Shown: positions 12,158-21,756 of the stretch, one piece after another | Layout of the letters: each line of letters begins with the position of its first letter | Position numbering within the stretch: position 1 is the first letter of the stretch | From: Vandiemenella viatica | Taxonomy: Eukaryota; Arthropoda; Insecta; Orthoptera; Morabidae | Reading direction: 5' to 3' | Assembly (NCBI GenBank): GCA_031002005.1 | Contig: JARYHS010009186.1 | Coordinates: forward strand, 181,314,437 to 181,378,436 | Length of the DNA: 64,000 bases | Program-made: the position numbers and the translations under genes | The notes under the pieces: model-generated | What the model saw: only the letters and a program-made list of their open reading frames with translations | What the model was told of the DNA's origin: nothing | The model's database searches: none

Positions 12158-12330
12158 TATCCACCACAATCTCTGGTATGCTTTAAATTTGATTAGACTG
12201 TATGGATATTAGTATATTCCTGCCCAAAATACAGATCGAAGAAAAAAAAAAACGGTTTGCGTGTGATCAACGAAAATAAAATCACTGCCTGTTAATCAAA
12301 CAAAACAAGGATGCTTTGTGATTATCTAAG

Positions 12331-13058
12331 GGATTGGAAAATGATCAATCTGAAGAAATGTTTTCAAAGCAACTCATTGGCATTGGTAATGACAAAATCC
12401 CAGCAGACGTTTTGACTGGCTGCATTACATTTCCTGTCAATTCTTTGGTTGAACGAACGATCTATATTACAAAGACAAAAACACGGATGTAACTGAAATA
12501 AATTTTAAAATTCAAAATGAAGTTGCCAGTTAATTAAGGACATACAAATCAGTTGATTGTGCAACTAACCAAGATGATGTCGTGAACTATCCACCAGAAT
12601 TTTTGAACTCACTGGATTTGCCATGATTGTTGCCTCATAATCTTCAATTAAAAGTAGTATCGGTGGTCATAATGTTGCGAAATATCAACCAATCGCGTCT
12701 TTGTAATGCCACACGGCTAGCAGTCAAAAAATTACTGAACAATGTGACTGAAGCAACCATTCCGAAGGGATAATATAAGGGAGAAGATGTGTTGATACCT
12801 CGCATCGCAATGGTACCAACTGACGCATCATTTGAATTTAAACGACTGCAATTTCCAGTGCGGCTTGCCTTTGCTATGACTATAAATAAATCCCAGGGTC
12901 AGTCATTGAGTGTTTGTGGCGTTAATCTTGAAAACCCATGCTTCTCTCATGGACAGTTGTATGTTGCCTGCTCCCGCGTTGGAAAACCGTCAGCTTTATT
13001 TGTTTACGCGCCAAGTAACCAAACAAAAAATACCGTGTACCATAAAGCATTACAATAA
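12331..13058 (+). pseudogene. Helitron helicase C-terminal remnant
   Basis: The open part at 12789-13058 contains LAFAMTINKSQGQSL, the late helicase motif of the Pif1-like domain of Helitron replicases, followed by LYVACSRVGKPSALFVYAP, the normal C-terminal end. Upstream, 12331-12790 can be read in broken frames as earlier Pif1-domain sequence (NDQSEEMFSKQL.GIGNDKIP, then a degenerate tail). The Rep nickase domain and the helicase N-terminal half are absent. It cannot drive transposition; its position just before the 3' end is normal for a Helitron. Confidence 0.82.
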
Positions 13059-13217
13059 AAATATCATCACCCTATCGTATTACTAAAGTCTTGCAGTGTA
13101 CGAAACAGAAAACTTATTTTTGTAAGTAAACGTTGTATATTATTGAGACATTAAATCAATGTATAAAGTGATAACTCTATAATACGTTTTATTTATTTAT
13201 TTTTTCTATTGGACTAT

Positions 13218-13264
13218 GACAGACCAATACCTTTTGACAGAAAGAAGTCTGTCGGGTCAGCTAG
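13218..13264 (+). other. Helitron 3' hairpin and CTAG terminus
   Basis: GACAGAC (13218-13224) pairs perfectly with GTCTGTC (13247-13253) across a 22-nt loop, then seven bases lead to the terminal CTAG. A hairpin shortly before CTRR is the termination signal of Helitron rolling-circle transposition. Confidence 0.75.
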
Positions 13265-13383
13265 TTTGTAATAAAAACTGGAAATTTCGCGCTGTTATCC
13301 TGTAAGTTGGTAAGCGTGCAGAATGGCCTGTAGGTGACAGCATAGTGCAGATGCACAAATACCGTCGCACTATCAGTATAAAG

Positions 13384-14458
13384 ATGGCTGCCCCACTTGA
13401 GACTTGCACCAGGGAAGAACAGCGTTCTGTTATTCGGTTTTTGAGTAGTGAAGGGGTGAAACCTATTGAAATTCATCGAAGAATGTAGGTTCAGTACGGT
13501 GATGCATGTTTGTCACAGCAGCAAGTCTACGAATGGAGTAGGAAGTTCGCAAATGGTGTGACTTCAGTGGAAGATGCTCCTCGCCCAGGTCAGCCATAAC
13601 GAGTTGTGACTCCACCGAACATTGCAGCAGTTGAAGCCATAGTGATGGAAAACCGCCGAGTGATACTGAATTACATTGCAGCATGTTTAAAGATTAGTCA
13701 TGGTTCAGCACACCACATTGTGCATGATGTGCTCCAGTTGCACAAAGTGTCTGCAAGATGGGTGTCACGGCAGCTGACTCCTGAAATGAGAGAACGATGT
13801 GTTGATGCTTGTGAAGAACTACTTCGGCGTTTTGAACGAGAAGGTGATGGCTTCCTTGCAAGAATCGTTACTGGGGACGAAACCTGGGTTCACTTCCACC
13901 AACCGGGAACGAAAAGAGCTTGCAAGGAATGGCGCCAATCCTTATCACCAAAACCAAAGAAGTTTCGAACAGAACCATCAGCAGGGAAGGTTATGCTGCC
14001 TCTCTTTTGGGACGAAAAAGGCGTCATTTTGGAGTATTACATGCCTTGAGGGACTACTGTCACCAGTGCATCATACACAGATCTCCTAAAAAATTATCTT
14101 CGGCCTGCAATCAAATCAAAGCGACGTGGATTGCTATCATCAGGTGTCCTTTTGCAAAATGACAATGCATGGCCCCACACTGCCCGTACAACAGTTGCAA
14201 CAATCCCAGACCGGCATTTTGAGTGTCTTCCTCATTCATCAAACTCACCAGACCTTGCCCCAAGTGATTTCCATATGTTTGAACCACTCAAAGAAGCAAT
14301 GGGAGGAAAGAAGTTCCGTACTGATGAAGAGGTACGCCACTAGGTGCATGAGTGGTAGCGCGGACTACCAAAAGAATTTTTTTTCTAAAGGAATTTATGC
14401 ACTTTATAAGCGCTGGAGGACTTGCATTGAGCGTGGGGGAGATTATGTTGAAAAGTGA
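13384..14458 (+). pseudogene. mariner transposase, D34D type, inactivated
   Basis: Translation starts at the ATG at 13384 (MAAPLETCTREEQRSV). The helix-turn-helix half covers about 13384-13780, ending with the linker-like SARWVSRQLTPEM. The catalytic half shows all three Asp contexts: VTGDETWVHF (about 13870), LLQNDNAWPHTA (about 14155) and SPDLAPSDFHMF (about 14250). The frame is interrupted by stops near 13485, 13597, 14047 and 14341, and the C-terminal YKRWRTCIERGGDYVE segment is read from another frame up to 14458. Family members are about 345-350 residues long. The damage makes it non-functional, which fits its place as host of two later insertions. Confidence 0.9.
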
Positions 14459-14532
14459 TACAGCTTTGTATCTCTTCTGCACAATAAAAATATTTTTAAA
14501 AAAATTAAGGTTTCAATTGACTCACCCTCGTA

Positions 14533-15118
14533 ACATAAAGATCTTGCTTTTCAGCATGTTTTACAGTGTGTTCGATATCTGTGAAAAGCAATAGCTAAAG
14601 ATGACAAACCGGCTACGAATTAGGAGGTCCTTTGGTGTTAGTAAAATGCGAATTGGTAATAACAATTCCCAGACGAACTATTCGTTTTAAGAGTCTTATT
14701 ACGTTTGGTTCGCGTATTCTGTTTATTTTAGTGTACAAAATTGAAGAACCAAGTAATCGAAATCAAAGGATAAAACAGAATCTATATACGATTGTAGCGT
14801 AATCTTTTGTCAATATTTCTTCAAAGGAGTGGTCATTTCAAATACAGTTATCTGTATGTATATTTCTTCCAGTTCGAATCGAATTTAATTTACTGCTCTT
14901 TTCCTCGGTATATATAAGTCAAAAGCCATTTCCACATATTTTAATCTAGACTATTAGCTCTAAAAATTTGAAAACATCATCCAAATTGCTGGGCTATTGA
15001 CATCAGGTCAAACCTTAGGACATACACAGCTTGTTTATAAATTTATAATAGTATAGATTTACGCACCATCAGATTATTATAAAAGTATACCAGAAAAGGT
15101 CAAGTTTAATTTAATTGC
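14533..15118. other. No recognised feature
   Basis: A/T-rich sequence between the mariner and the next LINE fragment. Both strands carry frequent stops, and no element end, RNA gene or domain is recognised. Confidence 0.5.
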
Positions 15119-15660
15119 AATGGAGCACAGGCTCCGGTGGCAATTTCCCTACACCTCCATCTCCCCCCTACCCTGCACCCATCTATATTTGCCCTCAACA
15201 AATTTTATCTTTAAATTCTTTCAACGTTTTCGGTAAATTATTTATCATTTCTCTTAGTAACTAATTCCAATCCCTGACACCCTTCCCTAAAAAAGAGAAT
15301 CTTCCCACACCCTTATGCCTGAAATCGAGTGCCAGCTTGTGGTCATGGTCATCTTTTCCCTTCCATGCACTACTTTTCATACCTATTGCAATATATTTCC
15401 AAGCCTCAACGCCAGTATATGCCCTGTACACTTCCATGACCCTCCTCATGTCTTGCAATGAATCCCATTCCAGCTCCTTTATCATATCCGTCACTGATTG
15501 CATTCTGCAATAATTTCCAGAAACAAATCTAGCATCCCTTCTTTGCACCCTCTCCAACTCCTGTATTTGATACGTAAAATGAGGGTCCATTACTACACCA
15601 CCATATTCAAGCAATGGTCTGACCAAAGTTTTGTAACCCAATTCCTTTACTTCTCTCGTT
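15119..15660 (-). mobile_element. LINE 3' fragment (reverse transcriptase C-terminus)
   Basis: The minus-strand frame at 15641-15261 encodes KTLVRPLLEYGGVVMDPH then IQELERVQRRDARFV and LEWDSLQDMRRVMEVYRAY, the region after the reverse transcriptase fingers and palm in Jockey/CR1-type non-LTR retrotransposons. The copy continues as noncoding 3' sequence to about 15119. The 5' part is missing, as usual for 5'-truncated LINEs. The same family occurs again in pieces at 20300-20900 and 28741-32275. Confidence 0.8.
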
Positions 15661-17929
15661 GCCTTAAGAACAAATTATTAACATATAAATTATTATATAG
15701 AGTTTTTTCCACACACTTTCCCAGTTTTTCGTACTACAGCTACTCTGCTCCATTAAAAAGTCTTTCGTAAAAATATTTTATTAGCTTGTATGATTATTCT
15801 ATTTGCTACATTATTATCGTCATTATTTATTCAAAAGAAACATGAAAATACGAGCTGATCGTTTCATTGCGACAGATTTTTGATTCTATACATTTAGCTC
15901 AATAAATTAAGCAGCCTAGTGTATCACCTTCCCTGGAGTAGACTAAAAAAGTAAATGTGTATGATACCAGCTTTTGGGCTATTTAATCCGCTAGTGAGAT
16001 AATTCCAGAAACTTGGTACGTCCTAGTGTACGTCACACACACACACACACACACACACACAAATATGGAATATGAAGTGAATATCTTGACCACGAGCTGC
16101 CAGACCACTCAAATCCCGACTGACATTACCAGCTTAATAACTATGTCAGGAAAAAGCTACAATTTACTGTACTTTCACGATTCTAAATGCAAACAAACAA
16201 TTATTTGAAATCAATTTTTCCTTAGTTTAGAAAAACCCTTAAGCCTATTTCAATTACCAGACTTTCGTTATGTTCCTAAGCATTAATAAACATGAGACGA
16301 AAATGTTTGTATGTAAAAGAATGTATGGTAACTTACTTTTTTATGCAGATTCTTTCATTTCTATTTATGACAAATGAAAAAAAAATATTTCAAGTAATAT
16401 TACTGAAAACTGTACACAATTTGTTGTTTTTGCAGATGAAAACATGGTTTTAAACGAAAACATTCTAGAGAAATTGCGTTTGAGGACTTTGAATGTTAAT
16501 CTTCATCCGGTGAGCTTCGGAAATATTTAAAGATTTATCAGATATAAGCTGAGACGGAGGCTATAGATGAAGTGAACCGCGGAAATGTGTTTTGAATAAC
16601 CATGCAAAAAGCGGCGCTGAAATTGCAGATAAAGAAAAATAACGTCCATGGTCAGTATCTGATACGTAATATCTCAGGAACGATTGCTTATTTTCGTTGA
16701 CAAAAAACAATATTTCAGTCACAAGTAAACCGAAATTAGACCTAAAAGACGCTCGGAGGCTTCGGGCGAAACGTTGCTATGATTAACATCACCAAAACGC
16801 GCCTTAATCTAGGACTAAAGCAACAAGGTATTACTAACAACACTGCTTTCACCTTCGACTCTTTGTGTCCAGAAAATTTGTCTTGCTAGTATATTTAGTC
16901 CAAAGAGTTTGGCGCCCAAATATTATTCTTCGACGTTGGAGAGCAATATGCACGTGGAGGAATTCCTTTTGGGAAGTTGAATACGATTTCTCTAGTATCG
17001 TGGTGTCATGAAGTGGAATACGGAGTCCTACCTTTGCCAAAAATCACTAGACTTCATATGGTAGACAGTGATAAACCGTCTTCTTAATCAATAAAAAGAA
17101 TCAAAATCAGAGTTACATTTTTCTTTTATTAAATTAGGACAAATGCCACTATTAATTTAACAGTGAAAGACAATAAGTATTTCATTTAATTTTTTCCTCA
17201 ATAGTCTGAATTTATGTTTATAGTACTTTTCAGTTTTCTCTGAAATGATAATAATAAAAAAAAATGTTCTTTTGAACGTCATGTACTAGAAATCTGCGAG
17301 AAATCAAAATCTTAGTGATTAATTGGTTTCATTCCTCTCATTCAGGAATAAGTGAGTCTAGTATTTGCTTGTTTTGCAGAGGATAAAGAGGTGGTGACCA
17401 GGTTCTGCAAAACTTGCTTGAGTTTGATGGATGGTATTAGATTCACAATATGCGTACAAAATTATCAGATACAGTTGTTCGAGAGAGTGTAAAAGACGGT
17501 TGTTAGGTTTTCCTGGGGGGATTATTAAATAACTCATTAGTAAATTAATACTATAAAGAAACTGCCATGTGAGCTGTAGGAAGAAATGAGATGGGTGAAG
17601 AGAATGGTGGCCATATGCAAAGCTGACGGCGATGCGACGAATAATTAGGAATTGTATGCAGAAGAAAACAGAGGACTTTTCCCACAAATTAGCACTTTGC
17701 TGAAGTCGTAATATAAGGAAAAGTTTTCCTCAGTAGCCAGAGGCATTAAAAATTGAAAGTGACAGAGGAAGGTTATAAATATTACGTTTGTTTAAGTAGA
17801 TATGTTGCTTAACAGGACAGCTCCATCGTGATTATTATTAAGAAAACGTAGTTATCTGAACCTCTGATAAGGGTTGAATAATCACAAAAAACAGCACTTC
17901 AGCTCAATAATTTTACCGTTCAACGGCAG
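15661..17929. other. Intergenic stretch, only a microsatellite recognised
   Basis: Apart from the CA repeat at 16034-16060 I see no gene, element end or domain. The short ORFs here have no recognisable composition or motif. Confidence 0.5.
16034..16060. repeat. (CA)n microsatellite
   Basis: A pure CA dinucleotide run of about 27 bases. Confidence 0.95.
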
Positions 17930-18520
17930 TTCTATCATTACCGTGGCGCCAAAATCTGATGATGAATTCTTGTAGAACTCGACGAAACAAATCGAAAATA
18001 AAGAATAAATTTTTTTGATATCTCGCTTGGTTTTCGAGTTATAGTATGTTAGAAATCAGTCATAGGTATATTTCCTTCTGCTTGTGGTGTTTTTTCTTCT
18101 GGTCCAGGCCGTATTTCAACCTAGCAACAATCACTAGGAAGAAAAATAAAACACCTGTAGTGCATTTCCACCGTGTAGATATTGTAGTTTTGGTGAAAAA
18201 ACATTTTCTGGTCCAGGCCGGATCTCACCCTAACCTCCTCACTTTTCAATATCTCGAGAACTAAGCGAGATATCAAAAACCTTTGTTCTTTATTTTCCAC
18301 TTGTCTCGTCGAGTTACATACGAATTCATCATTAAATTTGGCTATACCGAAACTTTTCTTCTGGTCCAGGCCGTATTTCAACCTAATTACGTCAATTTTG
18401 AGATACAATATCTCGAGAACTAAGCGAGATATCAAAACACTTTATTCTTTACTTTCAATTTGTCTCGTCGAGTTCTATAAGAATCAATCATCAGATTGTG
18501 GCGCCACGGTAATGATAGAA
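17930..18520. mobile_element. Foldback element with internal tandem repeat
   Basis: The left arm (17930 to about 18045) and right arm (about 18405-18520) are inverted copies over about 110 bp, beginning TTCTATCATTACCGTGGCGCC. Between them, the block GGTCCAGGCCG occurs at 18104, 18211 and 18363, and a unit of about 152 bp running from that block to TCTCGTCGAGTT is repeated in tandem. CCGTTCAACG lies just outside both arms as an imperfect direct repeat and may be the target duplication. No protein is encoded. A non-autonomous DNA element is the best description; the superfamily is unknown. Confidence 0.7.
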
Positions 18521-18617
18521 TCCCCGTTCAACGCCGCAGTTTTAAAATATTATTAAGAAACAGAATTTTATAATTTTTCAGTTCGAAACCGGATAGAAGG
18601 TTTCTTTTCTTTATATA

Positions 18618-19463
18618 CAGGGCGTTCGCCGGGAAACGCAACCCACTGTTAGCGCTACAAGGAAGAAACTGCTCCCGGCAAGCGAGCGGTCAGCTTCCGG
18701 CATTGTTCGACCGTCGGCCGCGGACTATTTCATAATAATTACGCTTCATAAACTTGTATGCGCTAAGCATTTAAATGTGGCGTTATTATTAGCTTACCTT
18801 ATAAAAGATGCTGGAAGTGTTGACCCTCTTGTGAAATGCACATTTCACATCTTCTGAACATATTTCGAGACACACGCTGCCCTAACTGACTTAATGATTT
18901 TTTGGGTGACTGTTCTAGTCGAAAAGCGATATCGTCAATTTTCTCCTCTGTGAGAATACGGTTGACCGACAGTCTCTTTTTGTTAAAAAATGAACCCGTT
19001 TCTCTTATTTTTTTAACCAGACGCAGAATTTTTGATTTAGCTGGCAGTAAAGCGCCAGGAAATTCGCGACGAAATTTACTGCGACACTTTTTAAACGACT
19101 TCTTCTTCACATATGTATCGTAGAGAAATATTCTCTGTTGCAAACTGTAACGTACCATAATTTTACTCACACTCAAACACGGTACAGATTAGTAAGAGTA
19201 TGAAGCCCCAAACCAGCCAAACCGCAAAGAAACGTTTATTCAGAACACTGATTAATAAGAGACTGAAGTCACAAACTATCTACAATGCAAAGAAACCGTT
19301 CTTAACAATGTAAGGGTCACTGCACGGCACTGTTGGGGCAGCGGAGGTGTTAAACAGTGCGGTAATTCACGGTGCCGTGTGGCGGAAACTGCTGGCACTA
19401 CTGACCGAGCAAGTTGCCGACGGCAACAGACTGGGAGGGTAGCGTTTTCCGGCGAACGCCCTG
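18618..19463 (-). mobile_element. Short TIR element with DUF4817-type ORF, copy 1
   Basis: The ends are CAGGGCGTTCGCCGG (18618) and the inverted CCGGCGAACGCCCTG (19463). Both are flanked by TATA (18614-18617, 19464-19467), consistent with a TA-type target. The length is 846 bp. The minus strand carries a small ORF with the N-terminal helix-turn-helix of a transposase. A second copy of nearly the same length lies at 58173-59019. No catalytic domain is present, so the element must depend on a full-length relative. TA targeting suggests a link to the IS630/Tc1/mariner group. Confidence 0.8.
18799..19158 (-). CDS. DUF4817-like helix-turn-helix protein
   Basis: From the ATG at 19158 (MVRYSLQQRIFLYDTYV) the ORF runs 119 residues. 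The pattern YSLQQRIFLYDTYV...KKCRSKFRREFPG followed by KSKILRLVKKIRETGSF and LTEEKIDDIAFRLE is that of DUF4817, a DNA-binding helix-turn-helix module common in insect transposon proteins. In full proteins a DDE domain follows; here the ORF ends at about residue 120 with HFQHLL. It could still bind the element's ends, for example as a repressor, but that is inference. Confidence 0.65.
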   Translation of the reverse strand: MVRYSLQQRIFLYDTYVKKKSFKKCRSKFRREFPGALLPAKSKILRLVKKIRETGSFFNKKRLSVNRILTEEKIDDIAFRLEQSPKKSLSQLGQRVSRNMFRRCEMCISQEGQHFQHLL

Positions 19464-19467
19464 TATA

Positions 19468-19859
19468 AAAAAAATTGGTTGGACTTAAAATTTCCGCATT
19501 TTTAAGCAATATACTTGCAATGGAGTATATACTTCGATGGTAATTTCTGCAAATATCTATTTTACATCGTTTTCACCTTAAATTGTTTGAGTGCCATTTC
19601 CCCTTTGATGTTTCCAAACTTTAACTCTAAATACAGTACTGTACTTTCAATGTTTCTGGTAATTTATTCCTGTCATTCCTGTAACTACAAAAGGACATTT
19701 TTACTCTCCTTTAGGCCTGAAATGGCTGTTTTCATCTTTTCCTTCTCATGTAGTGCTACATATTCTACCAATATCCTTCCTAGAAACATCATCTATATAC
19801 GCTTCTCACCCTCCACTTGTTTTCCAATTACTCCCAATCCAGGTCATTTATCACATATA
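19468..19859. other. No recognised feature
   Basis: Sequence between the DUF4817-type element and the next LINE fragment. A plus-strand ORF of about 127 codons at 19515-19898 is Phe/Ser/Leu-rich and matches nothing I know. Confidence 0.4.
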
Positions 19860-20020
19860 AAAAAGGGTTCGGTATTCAAGGACACATATCTCCAATAAGC
19901 TGCCAACACATATTAAATGTCTAGCAGATGATAAGATTAAATTCAGGAAAAAATTTAAAGAACTTTTGATTCAAAACTATTTCTACTATGTCGAAGAATT
20001 TATTTCGGTAACACGTTAAT
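19860..20020 (+). mobile_element. LINE C-terminal fragment
   Basis: Across a frameshift this reads NKLPTHIKCLADDKIKF then KKFKELLIQNYFYYVEEF, the characteristic last coding block of Jockey/CR1-type reverse transcriptases. It is only about 160 bp. Confidence 0.65.
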
Positions 20021-20299
20021 ACGTAGGAACTTACTGTGTACCAAATTTCATACCGATAGCACAATTTTTGTAGGGTCCGATGTATTAACGCGGAGCCTTT
20101 ATTTCTAAGGAATCTACAAAATAACTGCCAGTGGATTGTGTAAATGTAGTTAACAAAATTAACGTACCATGTATGTTGTGACTACATCTTCTGTACTATT
20201 TTGTTGTGTTATTGTTTAACTGTATACCGACCACTTTCCACATCCCACAGAGCCAGTCTCTAATATTGGGCTCAATGGAAAATGAATGTATAGTTACTG

Positions 20300-20900
20300 A
20301 TAAAGTTCTACGGTAATTTCCACAAACAAATTTGTTTGCACATCACTGCACCTATTTCAAATTCTGTATCTGATACCAAAGTTGTGGATTCCATACACTA
20401 CACGTCTATATTGAATCAAGGGTCTGACCAAAGTTATGAAACTCAGTTCCTTCTCTTCTATGCATCATCTCTTATCACTCTCCAACCATGGAGGAAGGGG
20501 CCTCCATGTCTCCAACAAATGAATGATTTTTTAATCTCTTCCTACCGTCCGCCAAGTTGAGAGTGTCGTCAAACGTTATGCTAAGATTGTTACATTTAAG
20601 TTCTTCAAAAAGCAATTCCTTCCCCCCTCCCTGCCCCCCCACTATAAATCATAAAAACAATTAATCTTCTATCTGTGAACCTAACAGATTGTATCTTTTT
20701 AACATGTTTTCTACCTTCTAAGAATTTATCTACCAAGTTGTAACTTATTCACCAACTTCAATTTTTATCTTATTCAGCATCACTTTATAAGCTACTGTGT
20801 CAAATACCTTAAAAAATCTAGTACTATACTATCAAGTTGACTTCTACTATCGTATTCACCAGAAGTATCTTGTGTACAAAAAGAAAAAAATTCTGTCATT
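20300..20900 (-). mobile_element. LINE fragment (reverse transcriptase core)
   Basis: At 20305-20500 the sequence parallels the LINE at 15500-15660 (the block GGTCTGACCAAAGTT is shared). Higher up, about 20760-20900, the minus strand can be read as FFKVFDTVAYKVMLNKIK, resembling motif A of reverse transcriptase. It is in the same orientation as the 15.1-kb copy and is heavily damaged. Confidence 0.6.
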
Positions 20901-21576
20901 AAAAGCTGAATTGCAAACATGTTTCACGATTTAAAAAATCCATGTATTGTGACCGAGTTATTTTTATTGAATATACAATGCTTTAGGACGCTCTATTTCT
21001 TTTATTAACATTTCAATAATGCACTACTTTGAACCAGGAAATAGTAAAAAACTGAATATAATTATTAAATTTGAAATAGTACAAATTTAAAAACTAGTAC
21101 AAATTTTAAAAATAACTAGCTAAATCTGTGTGAAACAAAAAATTTGCTAAACATTTATAAATAATTATCATATATTAAATAATATTATTTAGTTATTGTA
21201 ATGGTCTGCTTTTTGGTTACCTTATTATGAAGTAATAAACGCCAGATTAATTTGTTTCTTTCCGAAGAAAATATTGGAAAGAAATTGGTTCCGCCTCGTA
21301 CCTTGCTGGTAATGTTTACAGTTGTTAATTTGTTATGTTGGCATTGGCATGGCAACCGCTGGAGTCAGTTTTCAAAAGGAGCTATCGGAGGAAATTTGGC
21401 GATATCATGTGTAATTGTATGTGCGTGTTGTAATTGGATAAAAATGTGATTTATAATTAGATGAGTACTCTTTATTTTGTACTGACTGCTTCAGGACTGG
21501 GTGAACTGTGTAGTTTCACCAACAGCTGAAAGTTTTACGTGTGCTGTATATAGACCATGTGTTCAATGTAATCAAC
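20901..21576 (+). promoter_or_regulatory. Upstream region and 5' leader of WDR43
   Basis: This stretch lies directly before the first coding exon and must contain the transcription start or an upstream intron. I see no convincing TATA box. TTCAG at 21490-21494 could be an acceptor for a noncoding first intron. The start codon at 21577 has a good context (A at -3, G at +4). Confidence 0.35.
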
Positions 21577-21756
21577 ATGGCGTGTGAGAGTTACGCGTTT
21601 TCAGACGATGGAAGGTATTTTTGCTCCTGTGGACAAGATGGAAGGCTTAAAATTTGGGAAACAGACAGTGGTGTCCTGAAACAGGAGTACACTCCCAATC
21701 TTCATTTGATTTCACCAACTACATGCATGACATGGTTGAGTTTATCACGCAAAGCG
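21577..21756 (+). CDS. WDR43: WDR43 coding exon 1
   Basis: Codons 1-60, from MACESYAFSDDGRYF to LSLSRKA. The first WD unit is visible (SDDGRYFCSCGQDGRLKIWE). The ATG is chosen over upstream in-frame codons because of its context and the conserved short N-terminus. The donor is GCG|GTAAGC, phase 0. Confidence 0.88.

Larger units (their letters stand above)
3622..13264 (+). mobile_element. Helitron inserted in the mariner
   Basis: The 5' end is TC at 3622, followed by an A/T-rich lead into AAAAATGAATCGCC and then CTCGAGAACGGC, a start typical of insect Helitrons. The 3' end is CTAG at 13261-13264, after a hairpin. The element sits between A (3621) and T (13265), the canonical Helitron target, with no target duplication. 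Removing it restores a continuous mariner 5' region, which fixes both ends. It carries a decayed helicase at 12331-13058, a second 5'-end-like copy at 4279, and an LTR retrotransposon at 4441-12157; without the latter it would be about 1.9 kb, so it was already a deletion derivative. Confidence 0.88.
3594..14530 (+). mobile_element. mariner element split by a nested Helitron
   Basis: The left tip at 3594 reads CGAGGGTGAGTCAA and the right tip at 14530 is its near-exact inverted partner (TTGACTCACCCTCG). Both are flanked by TA (3592-3593 and 14531-14532), the standard Tc1/mariner target duplication. The two tips are 10.9 kb apart because a Helitron occupies 3622-13264. Removing it leaves 28 bp plus 1266 bp, that is 1294 bp, the usual length of a mariner. 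The transposase pseudogene lies wholly in the right part. This is the oldest layer of the nest. Confidence 0.9.
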
